DNA from: Diabrotica undecimpunctata
Lineage: Eukaryota; Arthropoda; Insecta; Coleoptera; Chrysomelidae
Direction: 5' to 3'
Assembly (NCBI RefSeq): GCF_040954645.1
Contig: NC_092807.1
Location: 29,319,054 to 29,383,053 of the forward strand
DNA: 64,000 nucleotides
Below, piece by piece: positions 47,291-59,197 of this stretch; positions within the stretch are counted from its first letter, which is position 1; each line of letters opens with the position of its first letter. A program made the translations under genes and the position numbers. The notes under the pieces are model-generated. The model did not search any database. It was not told the origin of the DNA and saw only the letters and a program-made list of their open reading frames with translations.

Positions 47291-48477
47291 AGTTTTATTG
47301 TTCTTTTCACCTATTGTTGTGCTTTTAAAAAAAAATTAGCTATGTTTAAAATAAAATAGTTTGGTTGATTGTGTACGCAGCACCGGTTCATTGTATACTA
47401 CCCGTGGGACACAATGAGCCAAAGACACTTAAAATAAAAAAACAATATTAACTCAAAAACATTAATCTTTATTGATATCAAATTATGTGTAATAGATTAC
47501 AAATCTATTATGTCTTTCTGATACTAGTACAATTTTGTGTTTCTAGGTTAAAAGGGGACTGATCTAGACAGGTTTAAATTTTGGAGGGTTCAATGTTGAA
47601 CACATGACCCTATAAATACACCTGATTTGTTTCAATCTTTACTATATTTACACTAAAAACTAAAACGCGTTTCAAACGGTAATTGTAAACAAACGAAAGA
47701 GGTTTACAGTCACAGGTAATTGGTTACAAATTTACATTAACTACAGACCACTACAACTTGGTTAAAATGTCAAATGTCCAAATGCCGTCAAAAAATTGAC
47801 GGCAGAGCGGCAGTCTTGGCTAAATCGAAATAGATTTAACATGTTCAAAATCGCGTCGTGTTTAAAAATTGTAATTATCTCTGCTTCTATTCAACCAATT
47901 TCAAAGTTTGTTTTTTTAACCGAGGTCTCGCAAGCTAAATAAATCAAATATCGCATTTAAAAATACGTGTTAATAAAATTTATTGGTCCTTTAAACAACC
48001 AAAATTTATTTACCGTTAAACTAGCTTCATTTATTGCAAATATTAATTTATTATAACGATAATTTTTCGACTGTTCTAACAACCATTCAAATTTCGTCAT
48101 TTTGTGTCATGTGGAACAATTTCACCCAATCATGTCAACATTAGACTCATAATTGCATTCAGTGCAATTTCCAATCCCTATGACAATACGATCGAGTTTG
48201 ACAACTTCATCCAAATAAATTTCAAAATGTCATTAAAATGCTAAAAATTACTGGTCATGGCAATCAGAATTCTATAAAACCATACTTGAATCTCGATCAA
48301 GAACACCACAACAAGATTACAAATATTATGCGTGGTATCTCTACTATCTTCTATAGTAGAGAACAGCAACGAATCTAATGTTAACTTAAATTTTAATAAT
48401 TGTACTTTCACTAACTGTACTTTTAATAAATAAATGTTTCGTTATGTTAAGTTATGATTTTTTTTTTTTTTTTCGAA
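47291..48477. other. Non-coding spacer with one short hairpin
   Basis: No gene recognised. A perfect 7-bp hairpin GCCGTCA-aaaaat-TGACGGC lies at 47784-47803. A T-run precedes the palindrome at 48478. Confidence 0.4.
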
Positions 48478-48626
48478 AAATTATCCGCCAAATATCCCTC
48501 GGACATTGATGAATGCCTCATAATTTCATAACAAATTTCTCAAGCTCGTCAAGGAACGAGCTTTCGATTGTCATGAAATTATCTCGTCTGTTATCAATGT
48601 CCTAGGGATATTACTACTGATAATTT
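48478..48626. repeat. 149-bp palindrome with nested inner hairpin
   Basis: Outer arms AAATTATC (48478) and GATAATTT (48619-48626). Next AATATCCCTCGGACATTGAT (48491-48510) pairs with its inverse at 48593-48612 with one mismatch. Then ATAATTTCAT (48520-48529) pairs with ATGAAATTAT (48573-48582). At the tip AAGCTCGT (48542) pairs with ACGAGCTT (48556-48563). The whole could fold into one long interrupted stem. It is most likely a small foldback MITE; no target duplication could be confirmed. Confidence 0.8.
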
Positions 48627-49546
48627 GTACATAACAGTATTCGTCGTATGCATAATTTCACGGACAAACCTGATTACGATTTCTTCGGTAGTTCTTTAGT
48701 ACTGAAATTCAATTGCTTAATATTTTTATTTTGTTAACATTGTTTAGCTTATTTAAATTATAATGATTAATTAATATGGTACATTTGTTAATTTAAATGA
48801 ATATTTATTTATAAAATCGTTTTCATACTTTTTTTGAGCAATATGTCTATATTCACCGTCACTAAATAAGCTGTCTGGTAATCAAATGTGTATTGGATTT
48901 TTTACGTATTATTTGTTATTTCCAAAAATGTATACATCGCTATATCCTGTCACTAAAATGGTTACCTGTTTTATATAGTTTAAAAAAGTTGTTTGAACTC
49001 GATGAATGAATTGTTGTTCTATAGAGAGTTATTTACTGTATTTCCACAAAAATTGTATCATCATTTTCAAAAAATAATATTGCAATGCAAGATAGCATAC
49101 GCATACGCATGGACACATAGCATACGCATGGACAAATAGCATAATAATACCTACGAAAAAAAAAAGGAGACTACTAGAGGAGTCTTAACAAACAGAATCA
49201 ATAAATTGATACCGTAAAATGGGGTTTATAGATACAGTGGGTCAATTGCAGCAAAACTTCATAAAAAGTTTAAAAATGTGAAAATATGTATGATTTAAAA
49301 TATAAATAAAGAAAATTTTACCCTGAAATAAAAGTAAAGCCCGTTTTATGGGGAAAACTATGTTTTGTTATGCTGGCATCGCTATTTGAGTTGTATTTTG
49401 ACTGAATTTCAGCTAAACAAAAATCTGCACATTTTCGTCTAACAAAAAATTTGCCTGTAAGTATGACAATGATATTTTAATTATCTTAATTTTTTGTTTG
49501 CATAAGTATACTATAAACAAAACTTAAGTTGTTTTATCTACACAAA
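48627..49546. other. Non-coding spacer with small tandem repeat
   Basis: Near 49089-49145 the unit ATAGCATACGCATGGACAMA repeats about two and a half times. No gene recognised elsewhere. Confidence 0.5.
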
Positions 49547-50550
49547 AAATAATAATAGTCCAGTCATCAGAGATTTAACCCCTAAAAATCATACGAACAA
49601 GCTGAATTTTGCAAAGAATATTAAATTTTGGGCCCCAAAAAATATGAAAAAAAGTTTACTTTTAAAGTGGTAAACGCAAGGGGGGGTAAAAACGCAACAA
49701 AATCGATTTACCAAGAATCTGTACACCGCGCAGCGTAGAAAAAAATATTTCAAATAAAGAATGTAGCTGAGGTAATTTAAAAAAAAATGTTAGTAAGCAT
49801 TTTTGGTCTAGAAGGAACTGTTCTCTTAAAAACAACGCTTAAAGCGACCGTCGATTTTGCATCTCACTTACGCGCGCGAAATCAATTTTCAATTAAATTT
49901 TTATTAGCTTGACGGTAAAAATTCTATATCTTCTGATCCAAATATCATATCGACTAAAATCAAAATGCAATTTAAAGGCAAAGAGTGCAGCTTTTTGTAT
50001 TTGGCCAAGAATAAACTCAATTTTTATTAAGGTGTTAACGTATAAACGTATAAATTAACGTATCGCGGTTACTGTTTAATGGCAAAAATCGCGCCACGTT
50101 GATTTATGTAACACCTGTATAAATAAATGTATAAATGTATGTTTGTCAAAAGGTCATTTGAATCAAAAGACATCGAATTTTTACCGTCGAGCGGATACAA
50201 ATTTTATTGAACATTGATTTCTCGTGCGTAACTGACATGCAAAATCGACGGCCGCTTCAAGCGTTGTTTCTAAGAGAACGGTTCATTCTACACAAAAAAT
50301 GCTTATAACATTTTTAATTAAAATTATCTCGGCTACATTTTTTAGTTGAAACATTTTTTTACGGTGTACAGATTCTTGGTAAATCGATTTTTTTGCGTTT
50401 TTAGTATGAATCCCGGTGGTGAAAGTGGTAAACTTTTTTGCATCTTTTTTGGGGTCTCAAAATTATTATTGTCGACAAAATTCAGCTTGTTCGTAAGATT
50501 TTTAGCGGTTCATTGGGATTTTCGTCTCTGATGACTGGATTATTATTTGG
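49547..50550. mobile_element. 1-kb foldback/MITE-like palindrome
   Basis: The left arm (about 49558-49960) begins TCCAGTCATCAGAG and reads ATACGAACAAGCTGAATTTTG, then ATCGATTTACCAAGAATCTG, TTCTCTTAAAAACAACGCTT and CGACGGTCG-like sequence. The right arm (about 50150-50545) is its inverse, ending CTCTGATGACTGGA. Arms are 400 bp or more with a short central spacer. No ORF of note is inside. This is a non-autonomous palindromic element; the family is unknown. Confidence 0.82.
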
Positions 50551-50718
50551 AATTTAATTTCTGAGATATATGTGTCTATTTTTCTCTTAGTTAGTTTAGA
50601 TTGTTTTAAAAGAGATATATCACTATTAATATATTGGTTCCAAAAAATAATATTTATTGGAACCATGGTTCCATTATATTTGAACATATATATAATATTA
50701 ATTATACATTTTAATAGT

Positions 50719-50912
50719 ATATTAAAATATTATTTGAAGTTTCGCATTTAATTAATAAATATTCTAACGTTTGCCTCTGGTTAATTGTCAAAAAAGTCGA
50801 CGTTGACGTAAAAACAATTAGAGAACTGAAAAACGTCAACTTTTTGACAAGTAACCAGAGGCAGAAGTTTTAATATTTATTAGTTAAATACGAAACTACA
50901 ATTTTAATATTT
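50719..50912. mobile_element. 194-bp MITE-like palindrome
   Basis: Inverted arms of about 75 bp: GTTTGCCTCTGGTTAATTGTCAAAAAAGT (50769-50797) pairs with ACTTTTTGACAAGTAACCAGAGGC (50839-50862). The similarity continues outward through AATAAATATT and GAAGTTTCGCATTTA. The loop is about 40 bp. It is unrelated in sequence to the palindrome just to its left. Confidence 0.8.
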
Positions 50913-51269
50913 ATTTAATTTATTCATCAAAATGAGCTTAAACTCAAAGAAAATTAGTATAGTTGAATATGTATATTTAATACCTTTCAAACAACGTATC
51001 ACTTGCCATAAGATCCTATTTAAAATTGTTTGTCACAGTGGTGCTGTAACGTCATCTGTCACTATGACGTCACTTGTTATTATTAGTTAAGAAGCCTACG
51101 TCTGTTTATAACCTCCCTCCAAATTTCAGTATTATAAAGTATAACCGTTCAAAAAATACAAGGAGGGAACGAACTTTTGACTAGCATTGTGTGTTATAAA
51201 TATCAATATTTTTAATATCTGGTCATTAATTCATTCGTTCAATGTATATCCAATATTATGGAAAAGTTT
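50913..51269. other. Short spacer, nothing recognised
   Basis: AT-rich, no gene. A small repeat of GACGTCA-like text near 51050-51075 is the only feature. Confidence 0.4.
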
Positions 51270-51860
51270 TGACTGTATCAAAACACAGACAGCCCTAAAC
51301 ACTTTCGAATTAAAGACTAAAACTTAATCTATTCGCCAAACAAATTCAAAAATCTACATCTTTGAAACCCACTACAGTGGTTTACAATTTTTTTGATATC
51401 CCTATTTCGATCATTGTCACCAAAGCTTTAGCAAAAGTTTTAATTACTTTGGTACCCCAAGTCACATTCCAATTAAGACAATTATCTAACTAACGAAGCC
51501 ACCTCCAGGTTACCATCCGAAGATGCTGAAATAATTATACAGGACATGGCTAGAGTTTCTGTAAACTCAAATCCTCCTACTTCGAATATTAACCATTCCG
51601 AAAAAAGCCCTGAAAGAATTTTAGTCAAATTCAAATCTAGTCATTTTTCCCGCCGATAAAGGAAATGCCATCATCATGCTAAGTACTTCTTCTTACTTTA
51701 GTAAATTCTCATATATCATTTTAAAAAAGGAAATTGGGTATATGTGGAAAATAAATCAAAACTAAATAGAAAAAAACTTGACGAAGTAAGACAAGGTTTA
51801 TTTCAAATAAAAAATAAAATCTCGAAACCGATGCCCTGTGATAAACCATAAATTGTAATG
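51270..51860 (+). pseudogene. Penelope-like RT N-terminal fossil
   Basis: Frame-shifted reading gives a block near 51510-51600 (EDAEIIIQDMARVSV), then FPADKGNAIIMLSTSSYF near 51645-51700, then a region rich in K and Q. The xxxADKGNAxVxxxxxxYxxK block is the classic N-terminal landmark of Penelope-like reverse transcriptases. The palm is not preserved, and at about 51940 a different LINE begins. Confidence 0.6.
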
Positions 51861-51939
51861 GTTTATCATACCTCTTTGGTAAGACAATGTAAAAATAAAA
51901 TGTTTATTTTTACAAGAAATAACAAATATCCCAGAAATA

Positions 51940-53090
51940 GATAGCATAATCGCAGAGACTCTAAAAATAATGATCGAGATGGCATAGTGGGAATATTAGA
52001 AATATGCAACAAGATATGGATTACAGGTGACTGGCCTAATCCCTATTCATAAAAATAATTACTAATCATATGTAGTAATTACAGAACTATTGCCATTATT
52101 CCTCTAAACAGCAAAATCCTGATACATATAATCAATGAACGGCTAAAAAAATTTCTACTTCCTGAGATAGCCGAACAACAATGCGCATTTGTACCAGGAA
52201 AAGGAACGCTTGAGCAGATATAGAGCACCAGCTAAATAAGAGAAAAAACGAGGGAACACAATGTACCAGTTCTGCTCTAATTCGTAGATTGCACAAAGGT
52301 TTTATATTCAGTCAAATGGGATCCCCTCTGTAGTATAATAGGAAATATGGGAGTACCCAAACACCTAGTTAACCTTGTCAGAAATCTGTGTGACAAAAAC
52401 TTAAAGTTGAAGTACATGGAATATATTCAAATGTGCTCAAAACAAAAAAAGGAACTAGACAGGGCATACTATCACCATTATTACACAACATATACTCCAA
52501 ATATATAATAAGGAAAGTACTAGACCATCACTATAGGAGGCAGAGAAATAATTAACCTGCGAAACGCAGATGACACAATTATACGCTGAACTACTAAGTC
52601 GGATAAACAAAGAATTTGGACTTCTAGTCAAACACCAAAAAATAACAAGAGATACTCAGCTCCCGTTAACCACTACTCTAATTTTTCCCATTGCTAAATA
52701 CGCAGCTAAAACATGGGCTCTCAGAAAATTGATAGAAGTAAGATCAAAGCCTTCAAAATGTGGATCTACAGAAAAATTCGACGAGTGTCCTGAACAGAAC
52801 ACAGAATAAACCTGCTAATTGTGGAAGAGTTTCATATAAACGACAGGCTAATAAAAAAAGTGAACCGTGCACACTTAAATTAGTTTGGTTGCATATCCAG
52901 AAGAACGGAGACTATTGGTAACTACCTAGTGGACTACTAAGACCATTGGTAGTAGAAGGAAAGGAAAGAAGGCCTTAGACCAAGAGGAAGATTTCCAACA
53001 CGATGGGTTAACCAAATAGAGATTCAGACGAGAAAATTCCTACAAAAAGCCGTCTATCTGGCACAGACTATTAAATTATATAAATAGAGT
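51940..53090 (+). pseudogene. LINE RT fossil
   Basis: Broken frames show ITGDWPNPYS, NYRTIAIIPLNSKILIHIIN and ERLKKFLLPEIAEQQCAFVP (about 51995-52200), a damaged motif A near 52285, REIINLRNADDTIIR near 52540-52585 (the catalytic box as NADD), KMWIYRKIRRVS near 52755, and a C-terminal tail GRFPTRWVNQIE near 52990. The sequence runs from fingers to C-terminus, with about ten stops or shifts. It differs from the LINE at 42740-45110 and is much older. Confidence 0.75.
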
Positions 53091-53630
53091 ACTTTAAATG
53101 AAATAAATTTATGCTACAGAAGACAATCAATTTATTTATTATGATAAAAGCTTATCGGTCTTTATTTCTTTTTATAAATCGGTACCTACATGAAAGTAGC
53201 TTTTTTACTTCTTGTCAGTTCTTTGATCAGTATTTTGGTATATTTTTCACCTACAAATAGATAAGTTTAAAATTTTGTTGACGCGATTATTTAATAAATG
53301 TAAAATCAAAAAGTTATTTGTAGTTCGGCCCTGATAGCGATCAAATCTACCACGTTATCAGCTGTCCCCAAATATAGTCATTTTAAATGGTAAAAACAAA
53401 CCATAATTTAATATTTTATACCTCTACTACAAATTTAAGTGCATTAGTTAGTGCTGAAATAATTATCTCAAGTGAGTAGCACTTCTTTTCGTATTATTTT
53501 TGTAACAACAACAAAATAACTTTTAAATAATACCTACGTAAAGAGATAACAAAAATTCCAGTTGGGTCTTGACCAGTTTTTTGGACCGGCCACAGGATCG
53601 GCTTAACTTGTGATTAAGAAAATTAATAAA
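53091..53630. other. Spacer, probably LINE 5' leader
   Basis: No gene. The last 100 bases before the ATG at 53631 may be the 5' leader of the following LINE. Otherwise featureless. Confidence 0.35.
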
Positions 53631-54071
53631 ATGACTTCATACAACAATAATACTACTCACAACTCTACTAAACACAGTTACTCAGATGTCATAAATTATT
53701 TTAAACATCCAACAAACAATAGTCATTTCCAGCAATGAAAGTACAAAAATCCATGATTACGTCGTAGCTGTTGGATCACTAGTGGGTCCAATTAATGTAC
53801 TTTTTGCCTCAAGAATTGCTAACAATAGGATATGCATATATCTCTCTCTAAAAGACACTCCTGATGCTCTTCTTCATTCTTATAAATATATCGAAATAAA
53901 TGGCTGTCAAGTCGAAGTAAGAAGATTACTTTCTCCAGCCCAGAGACTTCTAATATATAATGCATGTCCTACAATGCCGAACGAAATAATTAAACAAGAA
54001 TTACAAAAACTTGGTATTCACACTGTATCCAAAATGACTTTTTTTCGAGTAGGTATGTCTGTAAGTGAGTA

Positions 54072-54631
54072 CAGTCTGTCCCAAACCCTTCTTTCAGTGC
54101 GTCACTAATTTTGACGTCATATAGGATTTTAAGAATGTCGAGAATTATTGCATGCCATTTTAGTTAAATTTGACAGTTGCAGGATCGTAATCTGTCTTTT
54201 TCTAATTGAAAATAATTTAATAATTTTAATATTAGTCTTTGTTCTTTCTAGATATATCTCGGCATATTTAAAATATTTTTATTATACAATAAATAAATAC
54301 AAAATTAAATTTTCACTGTAACATGTCTGAAAATACTAACCTGGAATGACAATTATCATTTTATCAGTTGACATTGTGAAAGTACTGTCACGATCGAGAC
54401 AATCTGCATCAAATTATATTTATGCGCATCATTAATTGGATATCTATTTAGCGTATTCTAAACTCCAACCAATTATACATCCGTAAGTAGAATTAGCTTA
54501 CGATAAATAATTTTATAAATTCTATGTATAATAATCACAGACTCACGTTTTTTTCTGTCACTTCTAGCTTAATGTGTTAGAGAGAATTCGATCAACTATG
54601 ACGCACTGAAAGAAGGGTTTGGGACGAACTA
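54072..54631. mobile_element. 560-bp MITE with TA target duplication
   Basis: The left end CAGTCTGTCCCAAACCCTTC (54072) continues to GCGTCA, and the right end is its inverse with three mismatches in the outer eleven bases, ending at 54631. TA flanks both sides (54070-54071, 54632-54633). Removing it joins the two halves of the host ORF1 reading, which confirms the boundaries. No ORF of its own. Tc1/mariner-type MITE. Confidence 0.88.
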
Positions 54632-54997
54632 TACAGTCATGTTCTGAGCTTTAGAAGGCATTCATTTATTACACCCCTGAAAAATATGTCTATTTCTGAC
54701 TCTTTTACAATAACTCTTGATAATACTTCCTACCGGGTATTTCTCTTTATAGACGAATTCAATTGCTCCAAATGTAAAACCATTGGTCATCAAGAATCAG
54801 AATGCGCTCACATTTCAAACCAAACTAATTTAACTACCCTCTTAGATTCAACCCAAACCACATCATCATTATCTAAATCTCATGAACCTAGTGATACCCC
54901 TTCAACTCCCCTCTCAGATACAATTCAAACCACATCGTCATTATCTAAACCTAATGAACCTAATGATAAAATATATCAATCTACGGAAACCGACCCC

Positions 54998-55200
54998 ATC
55001 CAAAACATATCTAAAGATAATCCAAACACTTCGTCTTCTTCTTCCAAAACAACATCACCAGCTGTAAATAACACTGAAAATACTACGAAAATCGACCTCA
55101 TCCAAAACATGTCTAAAGATAATCCAAACACTTCGTCTTCTTCTTCCAAAACAACAGCACCAGCTGTAAATAACACTGAAAATACTACGACCCCAGAAAC
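54998..55200 (+). repeat. 102-bp in-frame tandem duplication in ORF1
   Basis: Two nearly identical 102-bp units (34 codons: IQNxSKDNPNTSSSSSKTT..PAVNNTENTT) lie head to tail. The few differences are single bases. The minus-strand 130-codon frame over the same place is its shadow. Confidence 0.9.
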
Positions 55201-55724
55201 GCCAATAACCTTAATTAATGCAGTCAATTCTAAACAGATAAAAAGACATAACATATCATCTCCTGAAATTAACGAAGACAACCCAAAAACCGACTCATCC
55301 GTTTTTAATACCCCTAAACAATATAAACCAAAAAAAAACCCAAAACACTCCGCGAAGATGTAATTCACTCCTTAGAATCCATCAAAGACAAAATCTAAAA
55401 TAGATCACCTCCATTTATACTAAATTTCAATGAAATATGTGATTTTATGAAAAATGTTTTAAACTCCCATAACCCTGAATTTACTTCTAAAGATTACTCC
55501 AATAAACTAGAGGAAATAATTCAGATCCTTAATTTTGTTTATTGTTACACACAATATTCTAGGTTAAGAAATAATATCACCCGACTAGAAAAAAAAAAAT
55601 AAACCCTAACCCTTCTTCAGTTGACGAAACTGACGAATCATCACTAGTTGAGAGATAATCAAGGGATGATTTTGATTAAACACTTTTACTCCGAAGTGAT
55701 ATCTCATTATCCTAATCATCTCTA

Positions 55725-56457
55725 AATTTTCAGTGATGCCTCTAAAGTTCATGACAGACACGCTGCTGCATACTACTGTAAATACACTACTCACACTATA
55801 TCCATACCTACAAACTACTGCATCCTCACAGGCGAGACCACAGCCATTTTGGAAGCCTTAATTTTCTTCAAAACGCGTAATGAGAATAAATGTGTCATCA
55901 TCACTGACTCATTAAATGCAATATTAGGTGTAAAACAAATATACCCTACAAATCCAATATTTCAGGCTATAAAAAATGAGATAAATATAATTCAATCAAC
56001 TCGAAAAGAAGTAGCATTTATCTGGGTACCGTCGCATGTAGGAATAGCTGGAAATGAGAAAGTAAGCAACCTAAAAAACACAAGTCGAATAAACTCACAA
56101 TACACAACCAAATCAAGAAATTACCCATACTCCGATCTCAAAAACCTAATTAAAGACCACTGTATGAACATATGGCAAGACTACTGCAAAGATTCAGGAA
56201 CCAAACTATATGAGATTTATCCCCTTGTAAAGACCATCTCGAATAATCCAGCTAATAAAAGGGACCAAGTAATAACTAACCGATTAAGAATTGGTCACAC
56301 TGCACTGACCCATAAATTCTTAATCAACAAAGAATCTTCTCCAATCTGTAGAAACTGTTCTCTCCCATTGACGGTGAAGCATATTCTGATGGACTGTCAG
56401 TATCACGAAGAAACAAGAAGAAATATGGAATCTAAGATGAGATCAAAACCACTTTAA
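55725..56457 (+). pseudogene. LINE RNase H and C-terminal zinc region
   Basis: Reading from FSDASKVHDRHAAAYY (55730, first catalytic Asp), through GETTAILEALIFF (Glu), VIITDSLNAILG (second Asp) to VAFIWVPSHVGIAGNEKV (the last acidic residue appears lost or altered: GNEKV instead of GNExAD). The C-terminal CRNCSLPLTVKHILMDC is the CCHC-type motif that ends Jockey/I-type LINE ORF2. The frame is open from 55849 to 56457 (202 codons). RNase H would remove element RNA from the DNA hybrid. Confidence 0.85.
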
Positions 56458-58264
56458 CCATTGACCAGGTAATAAATTATTTAAAAGATTTACGTTTATA
56501 TACATATATTTAATGTAAATAAAATGAACTCTTGTGTACATTACTTTACAAATAACCCTGCGTGGTCGATGTGGATTATATGTTTTTTCTAAATGAAAAA
56601 AAGATATTTATAAGGGATATGAAAGTATTAACATCCTACTTTTTACGTTTAACCTATTTCGTACCTGCTAATAAGCTCCACAAATGAATTTATTTCCAGT
56701 TGTGGTATAACCTAATCTCCCTGCATGAAAAATTTTAATTCTCATAATAATGACTATGTGGTGTTCCAAAGGTGATCCAATTAATTTAAATGGACAAATA
56801 CTAGTTTTTCGTCTCCCTATAACATTTTTAGATATTGTTTTAATTAGTATATTCCAACATATAAATTTTTCATAACCTAATATTTTTTGTCTTTAGGGCA
56901 ACATATGTTCAAAGTTGTTAATTGATTAGCGGTGTGGTTTTAACGATTTGTTCAACTAACAATTAACGTTTTAAAAATGTATCATTTACCTTAATTTTAT
57001 CTTAAACGGTCAGAAGCAACACGTTTTTAAATTAGTAACCTCAAGTTCTCTAACTCCTTTTCCCACGTTTTTTAAAATTTTGTGCGTTACACTTAATAAC
57101 AACCACTTACATAACACCAAGTTACACTAATAAACACTTAACATCAACATTAAAGCCACTGATCGTTGTTAAATTGTTATAGACGCACAGATTAGCGCAG
57201 AGTGCGAACTGTCAATGTGGGGTTTTAGATCCGCGTGTATAACCGACAGTTGAGCCGATAGAGTCAAACACCTCTCCCGTTAGAGTCATCACGAGAACTG
57301 CATGGCTCCGCCCGGACGGCAGAGCTAGACTCCCGGATTTTACCGACGTACGTCGAGATGAATCGAACTCCTACATCTCCGGAGCCCCGGAAACAACGGC
57401 CGTGAAATAGCTCTACTCTAGTGATGCCAGAGCCTAACGCAGTGTCATGTTGCACCTACTGATTCTGAAAATATAATGCAAGTGGAGTAGGCACTTTGAT
57501 GCAAGTTAGCCTAGGCTCTAATGTACGACATTAATTTCCTTATAATTTGAGTATAACGGATGAAACATTTCTGTATGAATTACCACATAATTAAGACATT
57601 TGTACGCTCAGTTAATTAACACTTTTATTTGAAATTTAATTCTATTAATATATAAAATGAAAGAATGTAAAATGAGGTTAAAAAACGAGAGAATAGATTT
57701 AGGCAACATAAAATACATACATGGTGTTTCATGTCGACCGCACATTAGACTTATTGCAGAAAGGGATTTAAAATTTGAAAATTTGCACTTCCGCATAACT
57801 GTAACTTATATACAGGGTAAAATATTTACAGCTCGCTATAATAACTTCGAGTTAAACAGAAAATTACGACCAAAATTAACGTTATTAAGGGATCACTATA
57901 TATTTTATTATATTTTTTAATTCTGATTCCTAGCGTTACTCGAGCGCGTCAGAAAATTATATGGGAAGAAACCTTGTGGCCTGATTTCGTGATCCCTATT
58001 TCGTCCGCCATCTTTCAAAACAAGTGCTATCACCTATAGTCATTTGAGAAAGCAAATAGGTATCTTAAACATAAACACCAATTATATAATATCTTTTGTC
58101 TTTTTTTATTTTGACTTAAACTACAAATTTCAATAAAGATTAAAAACGTCAACTAAATTGACATTTTGAAGTTAACTTCAATGTCAGTGTAAAAGATTTA
58201 GTTTTGTACTTTATGGGAGCAAGGGAAAGTTTAATTTTTTTAATTTTTTGATATGTGAAATACC
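56458..58264. other. Spacer with a GC-richer island
   Basis: No gene recognised. At about 57170-57480 the DNA is clearly GC-richer with many CpG. A GTTCGATTC box on the minus strand (near 57357-57366) resembles a pol III B box, but no tRNA cloverleaf forms around it. The 87-codon frame at 57657-57920 has no known domain. The last 300 bases before 58265 could be promoter and 5' UTR of the exon that follows. Confidence 0.4.
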
Positions 58265-58460
58265 ATGTTGCATTACTTATCAACATTAGAAACTAGGGAA
58301 AAAAAATTGGAACAAGGTGCTTTAGTAGCAGACCCGCTGATTATTGCTGAGCGTGTGGTAGATCCAAATAATCCTTTTAAGAAAGATGAGTTATTTGATA
58401 ATGAATTTCTCTTTAGAGAAATCGCTTACTTTATTGCCAGATTAGATCAGTTTGAAAATG
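58265..58460 (+). CDS. Candidate first coding exon of an unknown host gene
   Basis: An ATG at 58265 opens 65 codons plus one base, ending at AATG/GTACGT (donor GT at 58461), a good insect 5' splice site. The peptide (ADPLIIAERVVDPNNPFKKD, then LFDNEFLFREIAYFIARLDQ) is balanced in composition, free of stops and unlike any transposon in the window; it looks conserved. I cannot name the family. If the call is right, the rest of the gene lies to the right, and the intron contains the gypsy, Tc1, mariner and LINE pieces from 58.7 kb to beyond the window end. The frame stays open to 58498, but the intron reading would then only be read-through. Confidence 0.5.
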
Positions 58461-58498
58461 GTACGTATTTTGATAGTATTTTATTTATATGTTATTAA

Positions 58499-58758
58499 AT
58501 TTACGATAACTTTCTTTGATGTGTTTAAGCTTTATTAATGCATAGGATAGATGCAAAAATGCAGGGGTCAAGGTCTCGGATCCCGCCGAGCTGGAAAATT
58601 TTTCTAACTAAATAGTCTAAAAATATGATGGTTTTCCGCTCAGAATTCTTTTATTCGACAATATTTTTGGAGTTACTCGTAAGTAAAGGTTCACAAATTA
58701 CACGCCAAAAAACCATGTTCTAAACGGAGAAACAGTATGAGAAACTATTCGTTGCTTG
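58499..58758. other. Presumed intron start, nothing recognised
   Basis: Unremarkable AT-rich sequence between the candidate exon and the gypsy LTR. Confidence 0.4.
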
Positions 58759-59197
58759 TGATGACACGTGGTCGGGCTAATAGGATAGGTTAACTCTGGA
58801 GAGTGGAGGTTAGGTTATAATGAAACAACTTGTATCTATCGTGTCTAGATTCAGAATAGTTTTGTTTCCTCTTCCTTGCACCTGGCCGTCACGTCACTCT
58901 TACAATGTTACCAACCTGACTGCGTTCCGAATATTTACTTATTCACATACATCATATCCCCCTCTTTTTAAAATAACCAAATAAAAATAAATTTCTTTAA
59001 CAAATCTTTATATAAACATTTATGAATTTCCTTAAATATTTCATACATCCTTTATCCTCTTTATTGTAATTTAATTCCTAAAAATTTTATATTTTTTACG
59101 CCAAAACTATATTTTTCATAGTTAAATTTGACATTAGCTCTTTCTAAAACTTGATATAGCACTTATCGTGTTGTTATTTTGATGAGCCATAACCAAT

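Larger units (their letters stand above)
53631..55600 (+). pseudogene. LINE ORF1 with zinc knuckle, split by a MITE
   Basis: ATG at 53631; a frameshift near 53735 leads into a 108-codon frame (53782-54108) with an RRM-like block (GPINVLFASRIANNRICIYL). The MITE at 54072-54631 interrupts it. Coding resumes at once beyond the MITE (SHVLSFRRHSF) and reaches a zinc knuckle CSKCKTIGHQESECAH near 54765-54815. A long S/T/N/P-rich region follows, with two copies of a 34-residue unit (about 54998-55200), and then a K-rich end. In Jockey/I-type LINEs this protein binds element RNA. Several stops near 55395 and 55600 end it. Confidence 0.75.
53631..56457 (+). mobile_element. LINE keeping ORF1 and RNase H but lacking EN and RT
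   Basis: ORF1 (53631-55600) is followed after about 120 bp by an RNase H domain and C-terminal zinc region (55725-56457). In related LINEs with RNase H, endonuclease and RT would lie between, about 2-2.5 kb. Their clean absence means an internal deletion. A 560-bp MITE sits in ORF1. The 3' end is AT-rich with TAAATAAA-like text near 56515. Confidence 0.7.

Noticed and set aside
54976..55368. 130-codon minus-strand ORF with repeats
   Set aside because: Antisense shadow of the Ser/Thr-rich duplicated part of LINE ORF1.
57340..57380. tRNA gene suggested by GTTCGATTC
   Set aside because: The flanking bases do not form the T-arm stem and no acceptor or anticodon arm can be drawn.
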